Assembly: GCF_900115755.1 (NCBI RefSeq)
Contig: NZ_FOXQ01000002.1
Location: 310,001 to 374,000 of the forward strand
DNA from: Parafilimonas terrae
Lineage (GTDB): Bacteria > Bacteroidota > Bacteroidia > Chitinophagales > Chitinophagaceae
Length of the DNA stretch: 64,000 bases
Direction: 5' to 3'
In this document: in pieces, positions 42,539-51,560 of the stretch
Position numbering within the stretch: position 1 is the first letter of the stretch
How the letters are laid out: each line of letters starts with the position of its first letter
Position numbers and translations under genes: made by a program
Notes under the pieces: model-generated
What the model was told of the DNA's origin: nothing
The model's database searches: none
What the model saw: the letters and a program-made list of their open reading frames with translations, nothing else

Positions 42539-43552
42539 ATGGAATTCTTTAATAATCATAAAAAGCTTTTTGGTACTGCCACGTTAATGTTTGTTGGTTT
42601 AACGTTGATGGTGGCAATTCTGCCGGCTATCCATAACCAGGAAAATAACCAGCAATTGCCCGGAGCAGAAAAATTGAGTGCTGACGCTGTGAAGGGCAAA
42701 GCATTGTTTGTAGCGAATGGATGTGTTGCCTGCCATACGCAACAGGTACGCAATGTGGATATGGATAAAAGCTGGGGCAGCCGCCCCAGCCTTGCGGCAG
42801 ATTATGCTGGTATAAAACGCACCGATTTCTGGCGTAACACTGCCACATTAATGGGAACAGAACGTACAGGCCCGGACCTTACTGATGTGGGTAACCGCCA
42901 GCCATCAAAGGACTGGAACCTTGTGCATCTTTTTAACCCGCGCATTGTGGTGAAGGAATCTGTGATGCCTGCTTATTCCTGGTTGTTCACCATAAAAAAA
43001 GAACCTTCAAAAAATGATGTGGTGGTAAACGTTCCTGCGGAATATTTAAAAGGGAAGGAAGGCAAAGTGGTGGCAACAAAAGATGCCCTGTATTTGATTG
43101 CTTATCTCCAGTCGCGCAAGCAAACCAAGTTGCCAGACGGAACTGCTCAACCAGAATTCTTATATAAAAGAGAAGTAAAAAAAGAAGCTGCGGGCGGCGC
43201 TGCTGCTGAAGATGCAGGTGCAAACGGACAAGCATTATTTGTTGCCAACTGCCAGTCATGCCACCAGGAAAATGGGGAAGGCCTGCCAGGTGCATTTCCG
43301 CCGTTAAAAGGAAGCCCTGTGGTATTGGGCGATGACCTTGAGTTATATGTGAATATTATAATGAATGGTTATGATGCAAGGCAGGAATACGGTGTAATGC
43401 CGGCAGTAGGAACCAATATGAGTTTCAGTGAAAACGAAGTGTCTGCTATCATCAATTATGAACGCAGCAGTTGGGGTAATAACGGCAAACACGTGACGCC
43501 TGAAGAAGTGAAGAAGATCATGGATTTTGTAAAATTAAACGCCCCCAAATAA
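42539..43552 (+). CDS. CcoO-like cytochrome c fused to a second cytochrome c domain
   Basis: 337 aa. One N-terminal membrane anchor (about 11-30) is followed by a CcoO-type domain: haem site CVACH (Cys62, Cys65, His66), QQVRNVD, TERTGPDLTDVGNRQ, HLFNPRIVVKESVMPAYSWLF with axial Met143. A linker rich in Ala/Glu (about 211-229) leads to a second cytochrome c with CQSCH (Cys238, Cys241, His242) resembling a CcoP module. So subunits II and part of III seem merged. It begins 5 bp after the CcoN-like gene. It would carry electrons from soluble donors to the haem-copper centre. Confidence 0.9.
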   Translation: MEFFNNHKKLFGTATLMFVGLTLMVAILPAIHNQENNQQLPGAEKLSADAVKGKALFVANGCVACHTQQVRNVDMDKSWGSRPSLAADYAGIKRTDFWRNTATLMGTERTGPDLTDVGNRQPSKDWNLVHLFNPRIVVKESVMPAYSWLFTIKKEPSKNDVVVNVPAEYLKGKEGKVVATKDALYLIAYLQSRKQTKLPDGTAQPEFLYKREVKKEAAGGAAAEDAGANGQALFVANCQSCHQENGEGLPGAFPPLKGSPVVLGDDLELYVNIIMNGYDARQEYGVMPAVGTNMSFSENEVSAIINYERSSWGNNGKHVTPEEVKKIMDFVKLNAPK

Positions 43553-43818
43553 TGAAGAAATTAATAAACAGTATCCTTATTTTTTTTGTCGCATCAGTGG
43601 GCACTGTTGCGGCATGCCCTGCCTGTGAACAGAGCCAGCCTAAAATTTTAAGAGGCATTACACATGGTGCGGGCCCGGACAGCCGCTGGGATTATCTTAT
43701 CGTATATATAGCTGTCATAATTGTGTTAGCAACGCTTTTCTTTTCAGTGAAATGGCTTGTAAAGCCAGGTGAAAAATCGAAAGAACACATTAAGCGAATG
43801 ATTTTAAACAACCAATAA
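43552..43818 (+). CDS. Small membrane protein with CPAC motif
   Basis: 88 aa. A signal-like N-terminus runs to about residue 20, then CPACEQSQPKILRG with a CxxC pair on the periplasmic side, a membrane helix (about 47-67) and a basic tail. The start overlaps the stop of the cytochrome gene (TAATG), so it is translationally coupled to it. No domain recognised. The CxxC could bind copper or a haem-maturation intermediate; CcoQ/CcoH-like assembly roles are possible but unproved. Confidence 0.75.
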   Translation: MKKLINSILIFFVASVGTVAACPACEQSQPKILRGITHGAGPDSRWDYLIVYIAVIIVLATLFFSVKWLVKPGEKSKEHIKRMILNNQ

Positions 43819-43819
43819 T

Positions 43820-44224
43820 ATGCGTGATAAAAGTACCATATTCATTTTTATTGATGAGGATACCAAGCCTGTGGCAGAAGTGCTTTCACCGGTGAGTTTT
43901 GAATTAGATACCCGCAAGCTTACGGATGGAGAACATATATTGAAGATTGTGAGTAAAGATCCTGCGGGCAAAGAAGGCATCCGTAAAATTCCGTTCGTTG
44001 TGCGCAATGGCCCTGCCATAGCGGTTGAAGGGATTAAAGAAAATGCGGTAGTAGATGGCGTGCTGCCCTTGATGATTAATGCTTATGGCAAAGGCGATCA
44101 GAAATCTTTTCTTATTGAAGGAAGTGAAACGCCGCAAAGCATTCCTGCCTGGGTTTGGATACTTATCATTGGCTTTACAGGATGGGCGCTGTTTTACCTG
44201 GTGAGATATTTTGCTGCATCATAA
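43820..44224 (+). CDS. Single-pass membrane protein with beta-rich soluble domain
   Basis: 134 aa. Residues 1-105 form an extracytoplasmic-type beta domain (TIFIFIDEDTKPVAEVLSP; DGEHILKIVSKDPAGKEG) resembling bacterial Ig-like or cupredoxin-shaped modules. A C-terminal helix (IPAWVWILIIGFTGWALFYL) anchors it. No signal peptide is seen, so its orientation is uncertain. It begins 1 bp after the previous gene in the oxidase operon. No metal-ligand set is evident. Confidence 0.7.
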   Translation: MRDKSTIFIFIDEDTKPVAEVLSPVSFELDTRKLTDGEHILKIVSKDPAGKEGIRKIPFVVRNGPAIAVEGIKENAVVDGVLPLMINAYGKGDQKSFLIEGSETPQSIPAWVWILIIGFTGWALFYLVRYFAAS

Positions 44225-44319
44225 ATCTTGAATGGCAGCGGCATAAAGCGTTTCATCATAGCAAATAATAATGAATTAACTGAAATTAATCTTATTAAAA
44301 AGCTCAATATTCATTCAAC

Positions 44320-44751
44320 ATGGCAACAGTAAAATTACCCGTAGCAATTGTTATCACTTTTGTGTGGATTGGCTTTGTTTGCGCTATCAGCTTTATGGAA
44401 TCATGGATTAAATTCCGGGCGCCTAACGTTACACTTTCTGTGGGGCTCGGCATAGGCCGAATTGTTTTTAAAGCGCTCAATCGTGTGGAAATTTTATTAT
44501 CGGTTATCATATTTATTAACCTGCTGCTTTCAGGAAACCAACTGTTAACACTCCGTAATCTTACTTTTTTTATTCCATTATTAGTCGTTCTTATGCAGGC
44601 TTTCTGGCTTTTGCCGGCGCTCGATGCACGTGCTGAGCTACGCATGCAGAATGCAGTGCTGCCGCCATCCAACCTGCATTTTTATTATATAGGAACAGAA
44701 GTGCTTAAAGTGGCATGCCTGTTCATATTTGGCACTTCTCTTTTCAAATAA
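44320..44751 (+). CDS. Four-helix membrane protein of the oxidase cluster
   Basis: 143 aa, almost all membrane: helices near 6-25, 55-75, 82-100 and 122-140. Contains SFMESWIKFRAP and FWLLPALDARAELRM in loops. No domain is assigned with confidence. It is 95 bp after the preceding gene and 13 bp before the RIC gene, and so is probably co-expressed with them. Confidence 0.7.
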   Translation: MATVKLPVAIVITFVWIGFVCAISFMESWIKFRAPNVTLSVGLGIGRIVFKALNRVEILLSVIIFINLLLSGNQLLTLRNLTFFIPLLVVLMQAFWLLPALDARAELRMQNAVLPPSNLHFYYIGTEVLKVACLFIFGTSLFK

Positions 44752-44764
44752 AAAATATTTAATC

Positions 44765-45493
44765 ATGAATAATATAACAGCGCATACCATCGTGGGCCAA
44801 CTGGTAGCCAGCGATTATAATACTGCATCCGTATTTCAATCTTATGGCATTGATTTTTGCTGCAAAGGCAATAAGACTATTGACGAAGCCTGTGCGAATC
44901 AAAAAATAGATGTAAATAATTTGTTGAATGCATTGCAACAGGCTACTGCGAAAAGTGATGAAAAGGCAATTGATTATAATTCCTGGCCATTGGACCTGCT
45001 TGCCGATTACATTGAAAAAAAACATCACCGTTATGTAGAAATGAAAACAGGAGAGATAAAACCTTTTCTCAACAAAGTAGTAAGCGTGCACGGTTCGCGG
45101 CATCCCGAGCTTGAAGAAGTGCAGCAATTATTTGATGAATCTGCAGGTGAATTAGCCATGCACATGAAAAAAGAAGAATTGATTTTATTTCCGTTTATAA
45201 GAAAAATGGTGGCTGCTGCAAACAGTGGCGACGATCTTACTGCGCCGCGTTTTGGAACAGTACAAAATCCTATTGCTGCAATGCTGCATGAACATAATGC
45301 GGAAGGTGATCGTTTTGGCAGGATAGCAGCGCTTACGCAAAACTATACGCCGCCTGCTGACGCCTGCAACACATACAGGGTTACTTTGGCTATGCTGAAA
45401 GCATTTGAAGAAGACCTGCATTTGCACATTCACCTGGAGAATAACATTCTTTTTCCAAAAGCTATTGCAATGGAAGAACAAATGCTGCATTAG
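44765..45493 (+). CDS. RIC/ScdA-type iron-sulfur cluster repair di-iron protein
   Basis: 242 aa from ATG 44765. The N-terminal ScdA_N (DUF542) domain carries YGIDFCCKGNKTIDEAC with the characteristic Cys-Cys. The hemerythrin bundle supplies KHHRYVEMK, VVSVHGSRHPELEEV, AMHMKKEELILFPFI, LHEHNAEGDRFG and LHLHIHLENNILFPKA, all His/Glu ligand positions of the di-iron site. Restores Fe-S clusters after NO or peroxide damage. It is the last gene of the cbb3-like cluster, matching the DUF2249-hemerythrin paralogue at 36293. Confidence 0.95.
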   Translation: MNNITAHTIVGQLVASDYNTASVFQSYGIDFCCKGNKTIDEACANQKIDVNNLLNALQQATAKSDEKAIDYNSWPLDLLADYIEKKHHRYVEMKTGEIKPFLNKVVSVHGSRHPELEEVQQLFDESAGELAMHMKKEELILFPFIRKMVAAANSGDDLTAPRFGTVQNPIAAMLHEHNAEGDRFGRIAALTQNYTPPADACNTYRVTLAMLKAFEEDLHLHIHLENNILFPKAIAMEEQMLH

Positions 45494-45588
45494 AGTTTGA
45501 ATGGTTGCTGCTTATAATTAGGAAAAGGATGAAGCATTGAATTCGTTTAATTTGCAACATGCAACACTTAATTATAAGCCGCAACATG

Positions 45589-47556
45589 ATGAAGCATTCC
45601 ATCTTATTACTATTAGTTGGTTTTGTATCAGCAAACTCGTTTGCCCAATCAGTTGAACAATCTGTATATAACCCTAAAGAATTGTTCGCACAAAATTTCT
45701 TTACTAAGAATGGAAACGAATTCCGCTCATCAAACGGCGCTCCCGGCCCGCAATACTGGCAAAACAAAGCAGACTATAATATTAAAGCAGCCATCGACAC
45801 CGTATCTAATATTTTAACCGCTGCTGAAACCATTTATTATACTAACAACGGTCCTGATTCATTGCCTTCTTTATGGTTAGAAATTGATCAGAATACCTAT
45901 AAAGAAGATGCCCGGTCAAACTTTTACACAACAGGCCGGCGTGTAAATAAAATGCATACAAACGGGTATGAATTTAAAAGTATTTCAACCGGGTATAAGG
46001 GCAAAACCTCAACAGCAGATTATATTATTACCGATACAAGATTGCAGTTAAGGTTAGCGAATGCGTTACCGCCAAAACAAAGCATAACCATTAATATCAG
46101 TTATCAATATACTATACCGGGCGCTTTTGGCGGAAGAACAGATTACTATGCAACCAGGAATGGAAAGGTGTATGAAATAGCACAATGGTACCCACGTATG
46201 TGTGTATATGATGATTTAAATGGCTGGGCAAATCTTCCTTTTCTTGGAAGCGGCGAATTTTATTGCGAGTATGGCGATTTTGATTATACAGTTACTGTAC
46301 CTCAAGGGATGATTGTTGCGGGCAGCGGAGAATTGCTGAACGAAAAAGAAGTATTGTCACCAGCACAAATAAAAAGATTGAATGATGCAAGAGCAAGCAA
46401 TGAAACTGTAATGATAAGAACGCAGGATGAAGTGAACAATGATGCTCAAAAAACATTCAGCAACAAAACCCTTACCTGGCATTTTAAAATGAACAATACA
46501 CGCGATGTGGCATTTGGCGTATCAAAGGCATATATGTGGGATGCCGCAAAAGTGAATTTACCTGATAGCAAAAAATGTTTGGCAATGTCTGTTTATCCTG
46601 TTGAAAGCGCAGGCAATGATGCATGGGGCAGGGCAACGGAATACCTGAAAAAATCAATTGAATATTTTTCAGAGAAATGGTTTGTATATCCATATCCTGT
46701 TGCTATAAATGAAGCAGGTGTGGCAGGTGGCATGGAATATCCCGGAATTGTGTTTGACGGCTGGCGCGATAAGTCTGATGAATTGTATTGGGTAACGGCG
46801 CATGAAATTGGCCATAACTGGTTTCCAATGATTGTGGGCAGTGATGAGCGCCGTTATGCATGGATGGATGAAGGCTTCAATACATTTATTGATGTATATG
46901 CGGCTGATGATTTTAATAAAGGCGAATATGCGCCTAAACGCGATGGTGAATATGCACCTAAGAAAGGTAATCCTGCTGATGAAATTGTGCCGTTATTAAA
47001 AGATTCATTGGCGCCTTCTATGATGAGCCGCGCCGATATGCTTACAGAAAAATACCGCCATCCATTGGTGTATTTTAAACCGGCATTTGGTTTGGTTTTA
47101 CTGCGTGAAGTTATATTGGGTCACGACCGTTTTGATTATGCATTTAAAAAATACACCGAACGATGGGCTTATAAACATCCTTCACCGGATGATTTTTTCA
47201 GAACCATGAATAATGAAGCAGGCGAAGACTTATCATGGTTTTGGAAAGAATGGTTTGTACACAATTGGCAATTGGATATTGCAGTTGCAGATGTAAGCAA
47301 TAAAACGGAAGAAGGCGCAAACGCCGCAACCATTGTTATAAATAATCTGCAAAAAATGGCCATGCCCTGCACCGTTGAACTGACTTTAAAAGATGGCAGT
47401 AAACAGCTTGTGCAATTGCCTGTGGAAACATGGCTGCAATCAGCCAAATTTATATTGCGTGTAAAAACATCGCAGCCGGTACAATCAGTTATTGTAGATC
47501 CCAAACATGAATTGCCTGACAGTAACAGGAATAATAATGTATGGAAAGCAAGTTGA
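45589..47556 (+). CDS. M1-family metallopeptidase, exported
   Basis: 655 aa from ATG 45589, chosen because MKHSILLLLVGF aligns with the N-terminus of the paralogue at 53537; a start 30 bp upstream is possible. The signal peptide ends at NSFAQS. The zinc motif [18 protein letters not shown] with the Glu 18 residues on ([11 protein letters not shown]) is complete. The GGMEYPG motif ([14 protein letters not shown]), the M1 exopeptidase signature, precedes it. Probably an aminopeptidase degrading periplasmic or extracellular peptides. A paralogue lies 6 kb away on the other strand. Confidence 0.93.
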   Translation: MKHSILLLLVGFVSANSFAQSVEQSVYNPKELFAQNFFTKNGNEFRSSNGAPGPQYWQNKADYNIKAAIDTVSNILTAAETIYYTNNGPDSLPSLWLEIDQNTYKEDARSNFYTTGRRVNKMHTNGYEFKSISTGYKGKTSTADYIITDTRLQLRLANALPPKQSITINISYQYTIPGAFGGRTDYYATRNGKVYEIAQWYPRMCVYDDLNGWANLPFLGSGEFYCEYGDFDYTVTVPQGMIVAGSGELLNEKEVLSPAQIKRLNDARASNETVMIRTQDEVNNDAQKTFSNKTLTWHFKMNNTRDVAFGVSKAYMWDAAKVNLPDSKKCLAMSVYPVESAGNDAWGRATEYLKKSIEYFSEKWFVYPYPVAINEAGVAGGMEYPGIVFDGWRDKSDELYWVTAHEIGHNWFPMIVGSDERRYAWMDEGFNTFIDVYAADDFNKGEYAPKRDGEYAPKKGNPADEIVPLLKDSLAPSMMSRADMLTEKYRHPLVYFKPAFGLVLLREVILGHDRFDYAFKKYTERWAYKHPSPDDFFRTMNNEAGEDLSWFWKEWFVHNWQLDIAVADVSNKTEEGANAATIVINNLQKMAMPCTVELTLKDGSKQLVQLPVETWLQSAKFILRVKTSQPVQSVIVDPKHELPDSNRNNNVWKAS

Positions 47557-47587
47557 ATATAATCCCGGCGATTTATATATAATGGCT

Positions 47588-47597
47588 AAAACGTTTT
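47588..47597. promoter_or_regulatory. LacI-type operator candidate upstream of kduD
   Basis: AAAACGTTTT is a perfect palindrome centred on CG, 85 bp before the kduD start. It shares AAACGTTTTC with the site upstream of the GH28 gene at 3862, which suggests one regulator for extracellular and intracellular steps of pectin use. Confidence 0.5.
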
Positions 47598-47681
47598 CGT
47601 AAATAAAGGCTTTGGTTCTATCAGTCATAAATAATATACTTCGTACACTTGCTTCTTTAATTCATTACAGGATAAATTATA

Positions 47682-48449
47682 ATGAGCTTGCAATCTTTAT
47701 TTGATCTTTCAGGAAAAACGGCACTGGTTACCGGTTGCGATAAAGGTATTGGTAAAGCATACGCAATTGCTTTGGCCGAAGCCGGTGCAGATATTATTGG
47801 CGCATCCCGTTCACTGGAAAGCGGCAGCAGCATTGAAAAAGAAGTTACAGCGCTTGGCAAATTATTCAAGCCCTATAAAGTTGATCTTGGCGACAGGGCG
47901 GGCATATATGCTTTTATAGAAAAAGTAAAAGCTGAAAATAAAACCATTTATATACTTGTAAATAATGCAGGCATTATTATGCGCAAGCCTGCGGCAGAAC
48001 ATCCCGATGAATATTGGGATAAAGTGATTGACATAAACCTTAATGCCCAGTTTATTTTAACCCGTGAGTTTGGAAAAGATATGATTGAAAAAGGCTTGGG
48101 TAAAATTGTGTTTACCTGTTCGTTGCTTTCTTACCAGGGCGGTATTACGGTGCCAGGTTATACAGCAAGTAAATCAGCTATAGCAGGACTTGTAAAAGCA
48201 TTTGCCAACGAATGGGCTGGCAAGGGCGTTAACATAAATGGCATTGCGCCCGGTTATATTGCAACAGATAATACAAAACCTTTGCGTGAAGATGCAGTAA
48301 GAAATAAATCAATCCTCGAACGTATTCCGGCTAACCGCTGGGGCACACCCGAAGATTTAAAAGGCGCAATTGTATTTTTATGTTCACATGCATCAGATTA
48401 TGTAAATGGCACTATATTAAATGTTGATGGCGGCTGGATGGCGAGGTAA
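47682..48449 (+). CDS. kduD: 2-dehydro-3-deoxy-D-gluconate 5-dehydrogenase KduD
   Basis: 255 aa short-chain dehydrogenase: cofactor motif TGCDKGIGKAYA, NNAG (VNNAGIIMR), catalytic Ser in TCSLLSYQG and YxxxK in YTASKSAIAG, with the C-terminal LNVDGGWMAR. The pattern FDLSGKTALVTG and the neighbour kduI indicate KduD, which turns 2,5-diketo-3-deoxygluconate into KDG in pectin breakdown. A 99-bp gap leads to kduI on the same strand. Confidence 0.93.
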   Translation: MSLQSLFDLSGKTALVTGCDKGIGKAYAIALAEAGADIIGASRSLESGSSIEKEVTALGKLFKPYKVDLGDRAGIYAFIEKVKAENKTIYILVNNAGIIMRKPAAEHPDEYWDKVIDINLNAQFILTREFGKDMIEKGLGKIVFTCSLLSYQGGITVPGYTASKSAIAGLVKAFANEWAGKGVNINGIAPGYIATDNTKPLREDAVRNKSILERIPANRWGTPEDLKGAIVFLCSHASDYVNGTILNVDGGWMAR

Positions 48450-48548
48450 GGAGAAGCAGGAATAGGGAATTGGGTGTAAGGAGTTAGATATAATTGCAGA
48501 GACTTACATTCACGGTTCACTTTTGACAATTCACGAAAAAAGATAATC

Positions 48549-49379
48549 ATGGAAATAAGATTTGAACACGGTATTAAAGAAACAGCAGCAATGCAAACAG
48601 AAGAATTGCGTTCATCTTTTCTGGTTGACAAGCTGATGCAGGATGATAAAATTCAATTGGTATATTCTCATTATGACCGCGTAATTGTTGGCGGCGCCAA
48701 GCCCGTTAATCAAAAATTATTTTTAGATACACATGCAGAACTGCGTGCTGATTATTTTTTACTGCGCCGTGAGCTGGGTATTATTAACGTTGGCGGCAAA
48801 GGAAAAGTTACTGCCGATGATGTTGTGTATGAGCTGGATAAACTTGACTGTTTATATGTAGGCAAGGGCATACAAAAAGTTTTTTTTGAAAGTGCTGATG
48901 CAACACAGCCCGCCGTTTTTTACCTGTTGTCGTCGCCGGCGCACGCTGCATATCCTGTGCAGGTTGCCCGAAAAGCAGAAGTGGAAAACGCAGTGCTTGG
49001 TTCTTTGCAAACCAGCAATGAAAGAACCATCTATCGTTATATTCATGAGAATGGTTTAAAGAGTTGCCAGCTTGTAATGGGTTTAACCATTTTAAATACC
49101 GGAAGTGTTTGGAATACCATGCCCGCACACACTCATACACGCCGCATGGAAGCTTATTTTTATTTTGATGTGGCCGATGACCAGCGTGTATTTCATTTTA
49201 TGGGCCAGCCACAGCAAACAAGACATATTGTGGTGGCTAATCATGAAGCGGTTATTTCACCGTCGTGGAGTATTCATGCAGGCTGTGGCACCAGTAATTA
49301 TGGATTTATATGGGGCATGGCCGGCGAAAATTATACTTATTCCGATATGGATGCGGTAGCTATTGCTGATTTAAAATAA
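48549..49379 (+). CDS. kduI: 5-dehydro-4-deoxy-D-glucuronate isomerase KduI
   Basis: 276 aa, the usual length. Isomerises the unsaturated uronate released from pectin by lyases and GH105 enzymes. Conserved metal-site segments include TMPAHTHTRRMEAYFYFD, HFMGQPQQTRHIVVANHEAV and SPSWSIHAGCGTSNYGFIWG with His and Glu ligands. Directly after kduD in a probable two-gene operon, and functionally downstream of the GH105/GH28 genes at the left end of the window. Confidence 0.96.
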   Translation: MEIRFEHGIKETAAMQTEELRSSFLVDKLMQDDKIQLVYSHYDRVIVGGAKPVNQKLFLDTHAELRADYFLLRRELGIINVGGKGKVTADDVVYELDKLDCLYVGKGIQKVFFESADATQPAVFYLLSSPAHAAYPVQVARKAEVENAVLGSLQTSNERTIYRYIHENGLKSCQLVMGLTILNTGSVWNTMPAHTHTRRMEAYFYFDVADDQRVFHFMGQPQQTRHIVVANHEAVISPSWSIHAGCGTSNYGFIWGMAGENYTYSDMDAVAIADLK

Positions 49380-49514
49380 CATGGTATTGACCTTCGTCTT
49401 CGCAGCAAATCAGGTATTCAACCTTGATTATATTTACAAACATCAATAAAGGCTCTTTAAAAGATTTGCAGGCTTAAGTGACCGATTATTTAAATTTGAA
49501 ATAAACAAATTAAT

Positions 49515-49973
49515 ATGAAAACACTTATGCTAACCTGCATTTCCATGCTCTTTTGTTTTTGCCAGTTGCAGGCACAAACAAACAGTAATTATGATTCGGT
49601 GCTTGCCAAAAAATTACAGGCCGATGATTACGGAATGAAATCATATATTTTAGTTATGCTGAAGAAGGGAAGTGCTGCTGATACATCTAAAACAACCCTT
49701 GCAACTATTTTCAGGGGGCACATGGACAACATAAAAAAACTTGCTGCTGAAAATAAATTAGTGCTTGCCGGCCCAACAGGAAATAATGATAAAGGCTACG
49801 AAGGCATATTTGTTTTTAATACTTCCAACATTAACGAAGCCAAACAGTGGTTAAGCACCGACCCTGCTTTTCAATCCAAACACCTGGATGCAGAACTGTA
49901 TGAATGGTATGGCCCTGCAGCCTTGCAGGAAATAATTAGCCTGAATCAAAAAATTACAAAAAAGAGTTTCTGA
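49515..49973 (+). CDS. YciI-like protein with signal peptide
   Basis: 152 aa. A signal peptide (to about residue 21, ending LQAQTNS) is followed by a YciI-like dimeric alpha/beta fold: YILVMLKKGSAAD, FRGHMDNIKKLAAENKLVLAGP and NEAKQWLSTDPAFQSKHLDAE, including the GP near the end of the first half. Export is less usual for the family. No activity known. TAAATTTG at 49491-49498 upstream is a possible -7 box. Confidence 0.82.
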   Translation: MKTLMLTCISMLFCFCQLQAQTNSNYDSVLAKKLQADDYGMKSYILVMLKKGSAADTSKTTLATIFRGHMDNIKKLAAENKLVLAGPTGNNDKGYEGIFVFNTSNINEAKQWLSTDPAFQSKHLDAELYEWYGPAALQEIISLNQKITKKSF

Positions 49974-50084
49974 ACTTATGAATGCTTTCTTTTAACAGGC
50001 ATATTAACTGCTGCCGGAAATTTTATCATAGCATTTACAATAAATAAATGAAATTGGTCATTATATATTTATTCGTATTAAACT

Positions 50085-51524
50085 ATGAGTGTAAAAGTAT
50101 ATCGCCTGTTGCGCAATAATAGAGAAGAAGGCCCTTTTACGGCAGAGGAGCTTATTCAAAAAAGCCTGCAACCATACGATTTAATATGGGTTGATGGCAG
50201 CAGTGCGGCATGGCGTTACCCTGGAGAAATACCGCAGTTTAAACAATACGCGCCTTTGCCCGGTGAAAGCAATGCCATGCAACCGGCAATGAACAACTTT
50301 CCAAAAACAACGAAACCTGCTGCGCATGTTGCAACTGCAGTTAACAATAATATTTCGCCGGTTGTAAAGGAAAAACCCCGTTATAAGGTTTCTGCGGCGT
50401 GGAGCAAAATTCAAACAGCGGCTGCGCCTGCCATTAAAAATAATCAGCCTGAAAATGAAAAGAAAAGCAGTGTAAAAAAGAGCATGGTTACAGGCCGTTT
50501 AAATAGCGTATCATCAAAATCTTTAAGCTGGGAAGATGCATGGCTGGATTGGGAAAAAGAAAAGGATGGCATATCGGCTACCGCACAAAAAATACTTTTT
50601 AATACAAGGAACGCACCTGATAAAAAAACACCAACACTTCAAACGAAATATGCACAGCCGCTTCACGCATTGGAAGATAAATACATTGATAATATTTTGC
50701 AGCAAAAGCAAAAAACAAAACGGTCGTTTTCATTTGGCAAAACAGGGGATTTTATATTGCCGGCGTTTGCTTTGATCATAATTTTCAGCATTGCATACTG
50801 GCTTTTTCATGACACGGACATGCCCGCGATACCTTCACCCGCTTCAAAAAAGCAGGTAGTTTCCGGCGCTAATACAGCCAATTCAATTCAAACTATTAAT
50901 GCCTCCACAGGTGAAAAGCCCGGCACTTCGTCCACACAGCAGCAGGCTGATTTAATTTCTAAAAACACAGTGCTGGCTGAACGTGCTAAAGAAAGGAAAA
51001 AAGTATATGCACAGCCTGCCGTTAACCATGATTCGAAACCTGCTGATAAAACTGTGGCAATATTACCTGTATCAATGCAGAATGCACAGCAATCCAGCGA
51101 TGATATTGATAAGGCACAGGCACTCAATAATGAGGCTGCGGATAATTCAAAGCCGGTTGGGAACAGCAAAGATGAAGGTATTAGCGTAAAGAATATTACT
51201 GCGGCAAAGCCGTTAATAAGCAGTAAAAAAATTATAGCGAATTATGTGAAATTGCCATCGCAGGTTGAAATGAAGAATGGTATAGCCAATATTAAAATTG
51301 AAAATGTGGGCGATGTTGATCTCGACCTGGTTGTTGTGGATGTGCAATATTTTAATGCCGCCAACAACTTTAAAAAAGGCGAAACATTTTATTTGCATAA
51401 TTTAAGGGCAGGCAGGGATGTAACAATTAAAACTCCGAAAGATGCAGCTTCTGCTTACGCTACGTCTAAAATTTCTCTCATTAGTTCGGATGCAAAACAG
51501 TTATATGTAGTGAATGATAACTGA
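50085..51524 (+). CDS. GYF-domain membrane protein
   Basis: 479 aa. Residues of about 4-50 form a GYF_2 domain (VYRLLRNNREEGPFTAEELI ... DLIWVDGSSAAWRYPGE). A long low-complexity linker holds many Lys, Ala and Asn. A membrane helix lies at about 226-245 (FILPAFALIIIFSIAYW). The outer part is Ala/Lys/Asn-rich and then ends in a beta-sandwich-like module (EMKNGIANIKIENVGDVDLD ... LRAGRDVTIKTPKDA). The GYF end should be cytoplasmic. Function unknown. Confidence 0.8.
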   Translation: MSVKVYRLLRNNREEGPFTAEELIQKSLQPYDLIWVDGSSAAWRYPGEIPQFKQYAPLPGESNAMQPAMNNFPKTTKPAAHVATAVNNNISPVVKEKPRYKVSAAWSKIQTAAAPAIKNNQPENEKKSSVKKSMVTGRLNSVSSKSLSWEDAWLDWEKEKDGISATAQKILFNTRNAPDKKTPTLQTKYAQPLHALEDKYIDNILQQKQKTKRSFSFGKTGDFILPAFALIIIFSIAYWLFHDTDMPAIPSPASKKQVVSGANTANSIQTINASTGEKPGTSSTQQQADLISKNTVLAERAKERKKVYAQPAVNHDSKPADKTVAILPVSMQNAQQSSDDIDKAQALNNEAADNSKPVGNSKDEGISVKNITAAKPLISSKKIIANYVKLPSQVEMKNGIANIKIENVGDVDLDLVVVDVQYFNAANNFKKGETFYLHNLRAGRDVTIKTPKDAASAYATSKISLISSDAKQLYVVNDN

Positions 51525-51536
51525 CCTATACATTCC

Positions 51537-51544
51537 TAAATTTG
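51537..51544 (+). promoter_or_regulatory. Putative -7 box of saccharopine dehydrogenase gene
   Basis: TAAATTTG matches TAnnTTTG, 16 bp before the ATG. No clear TTTG lies at the -33 position. Confidence 0.4.
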
Positions 51545-51560
51545 AGTACAAATTTTTATA

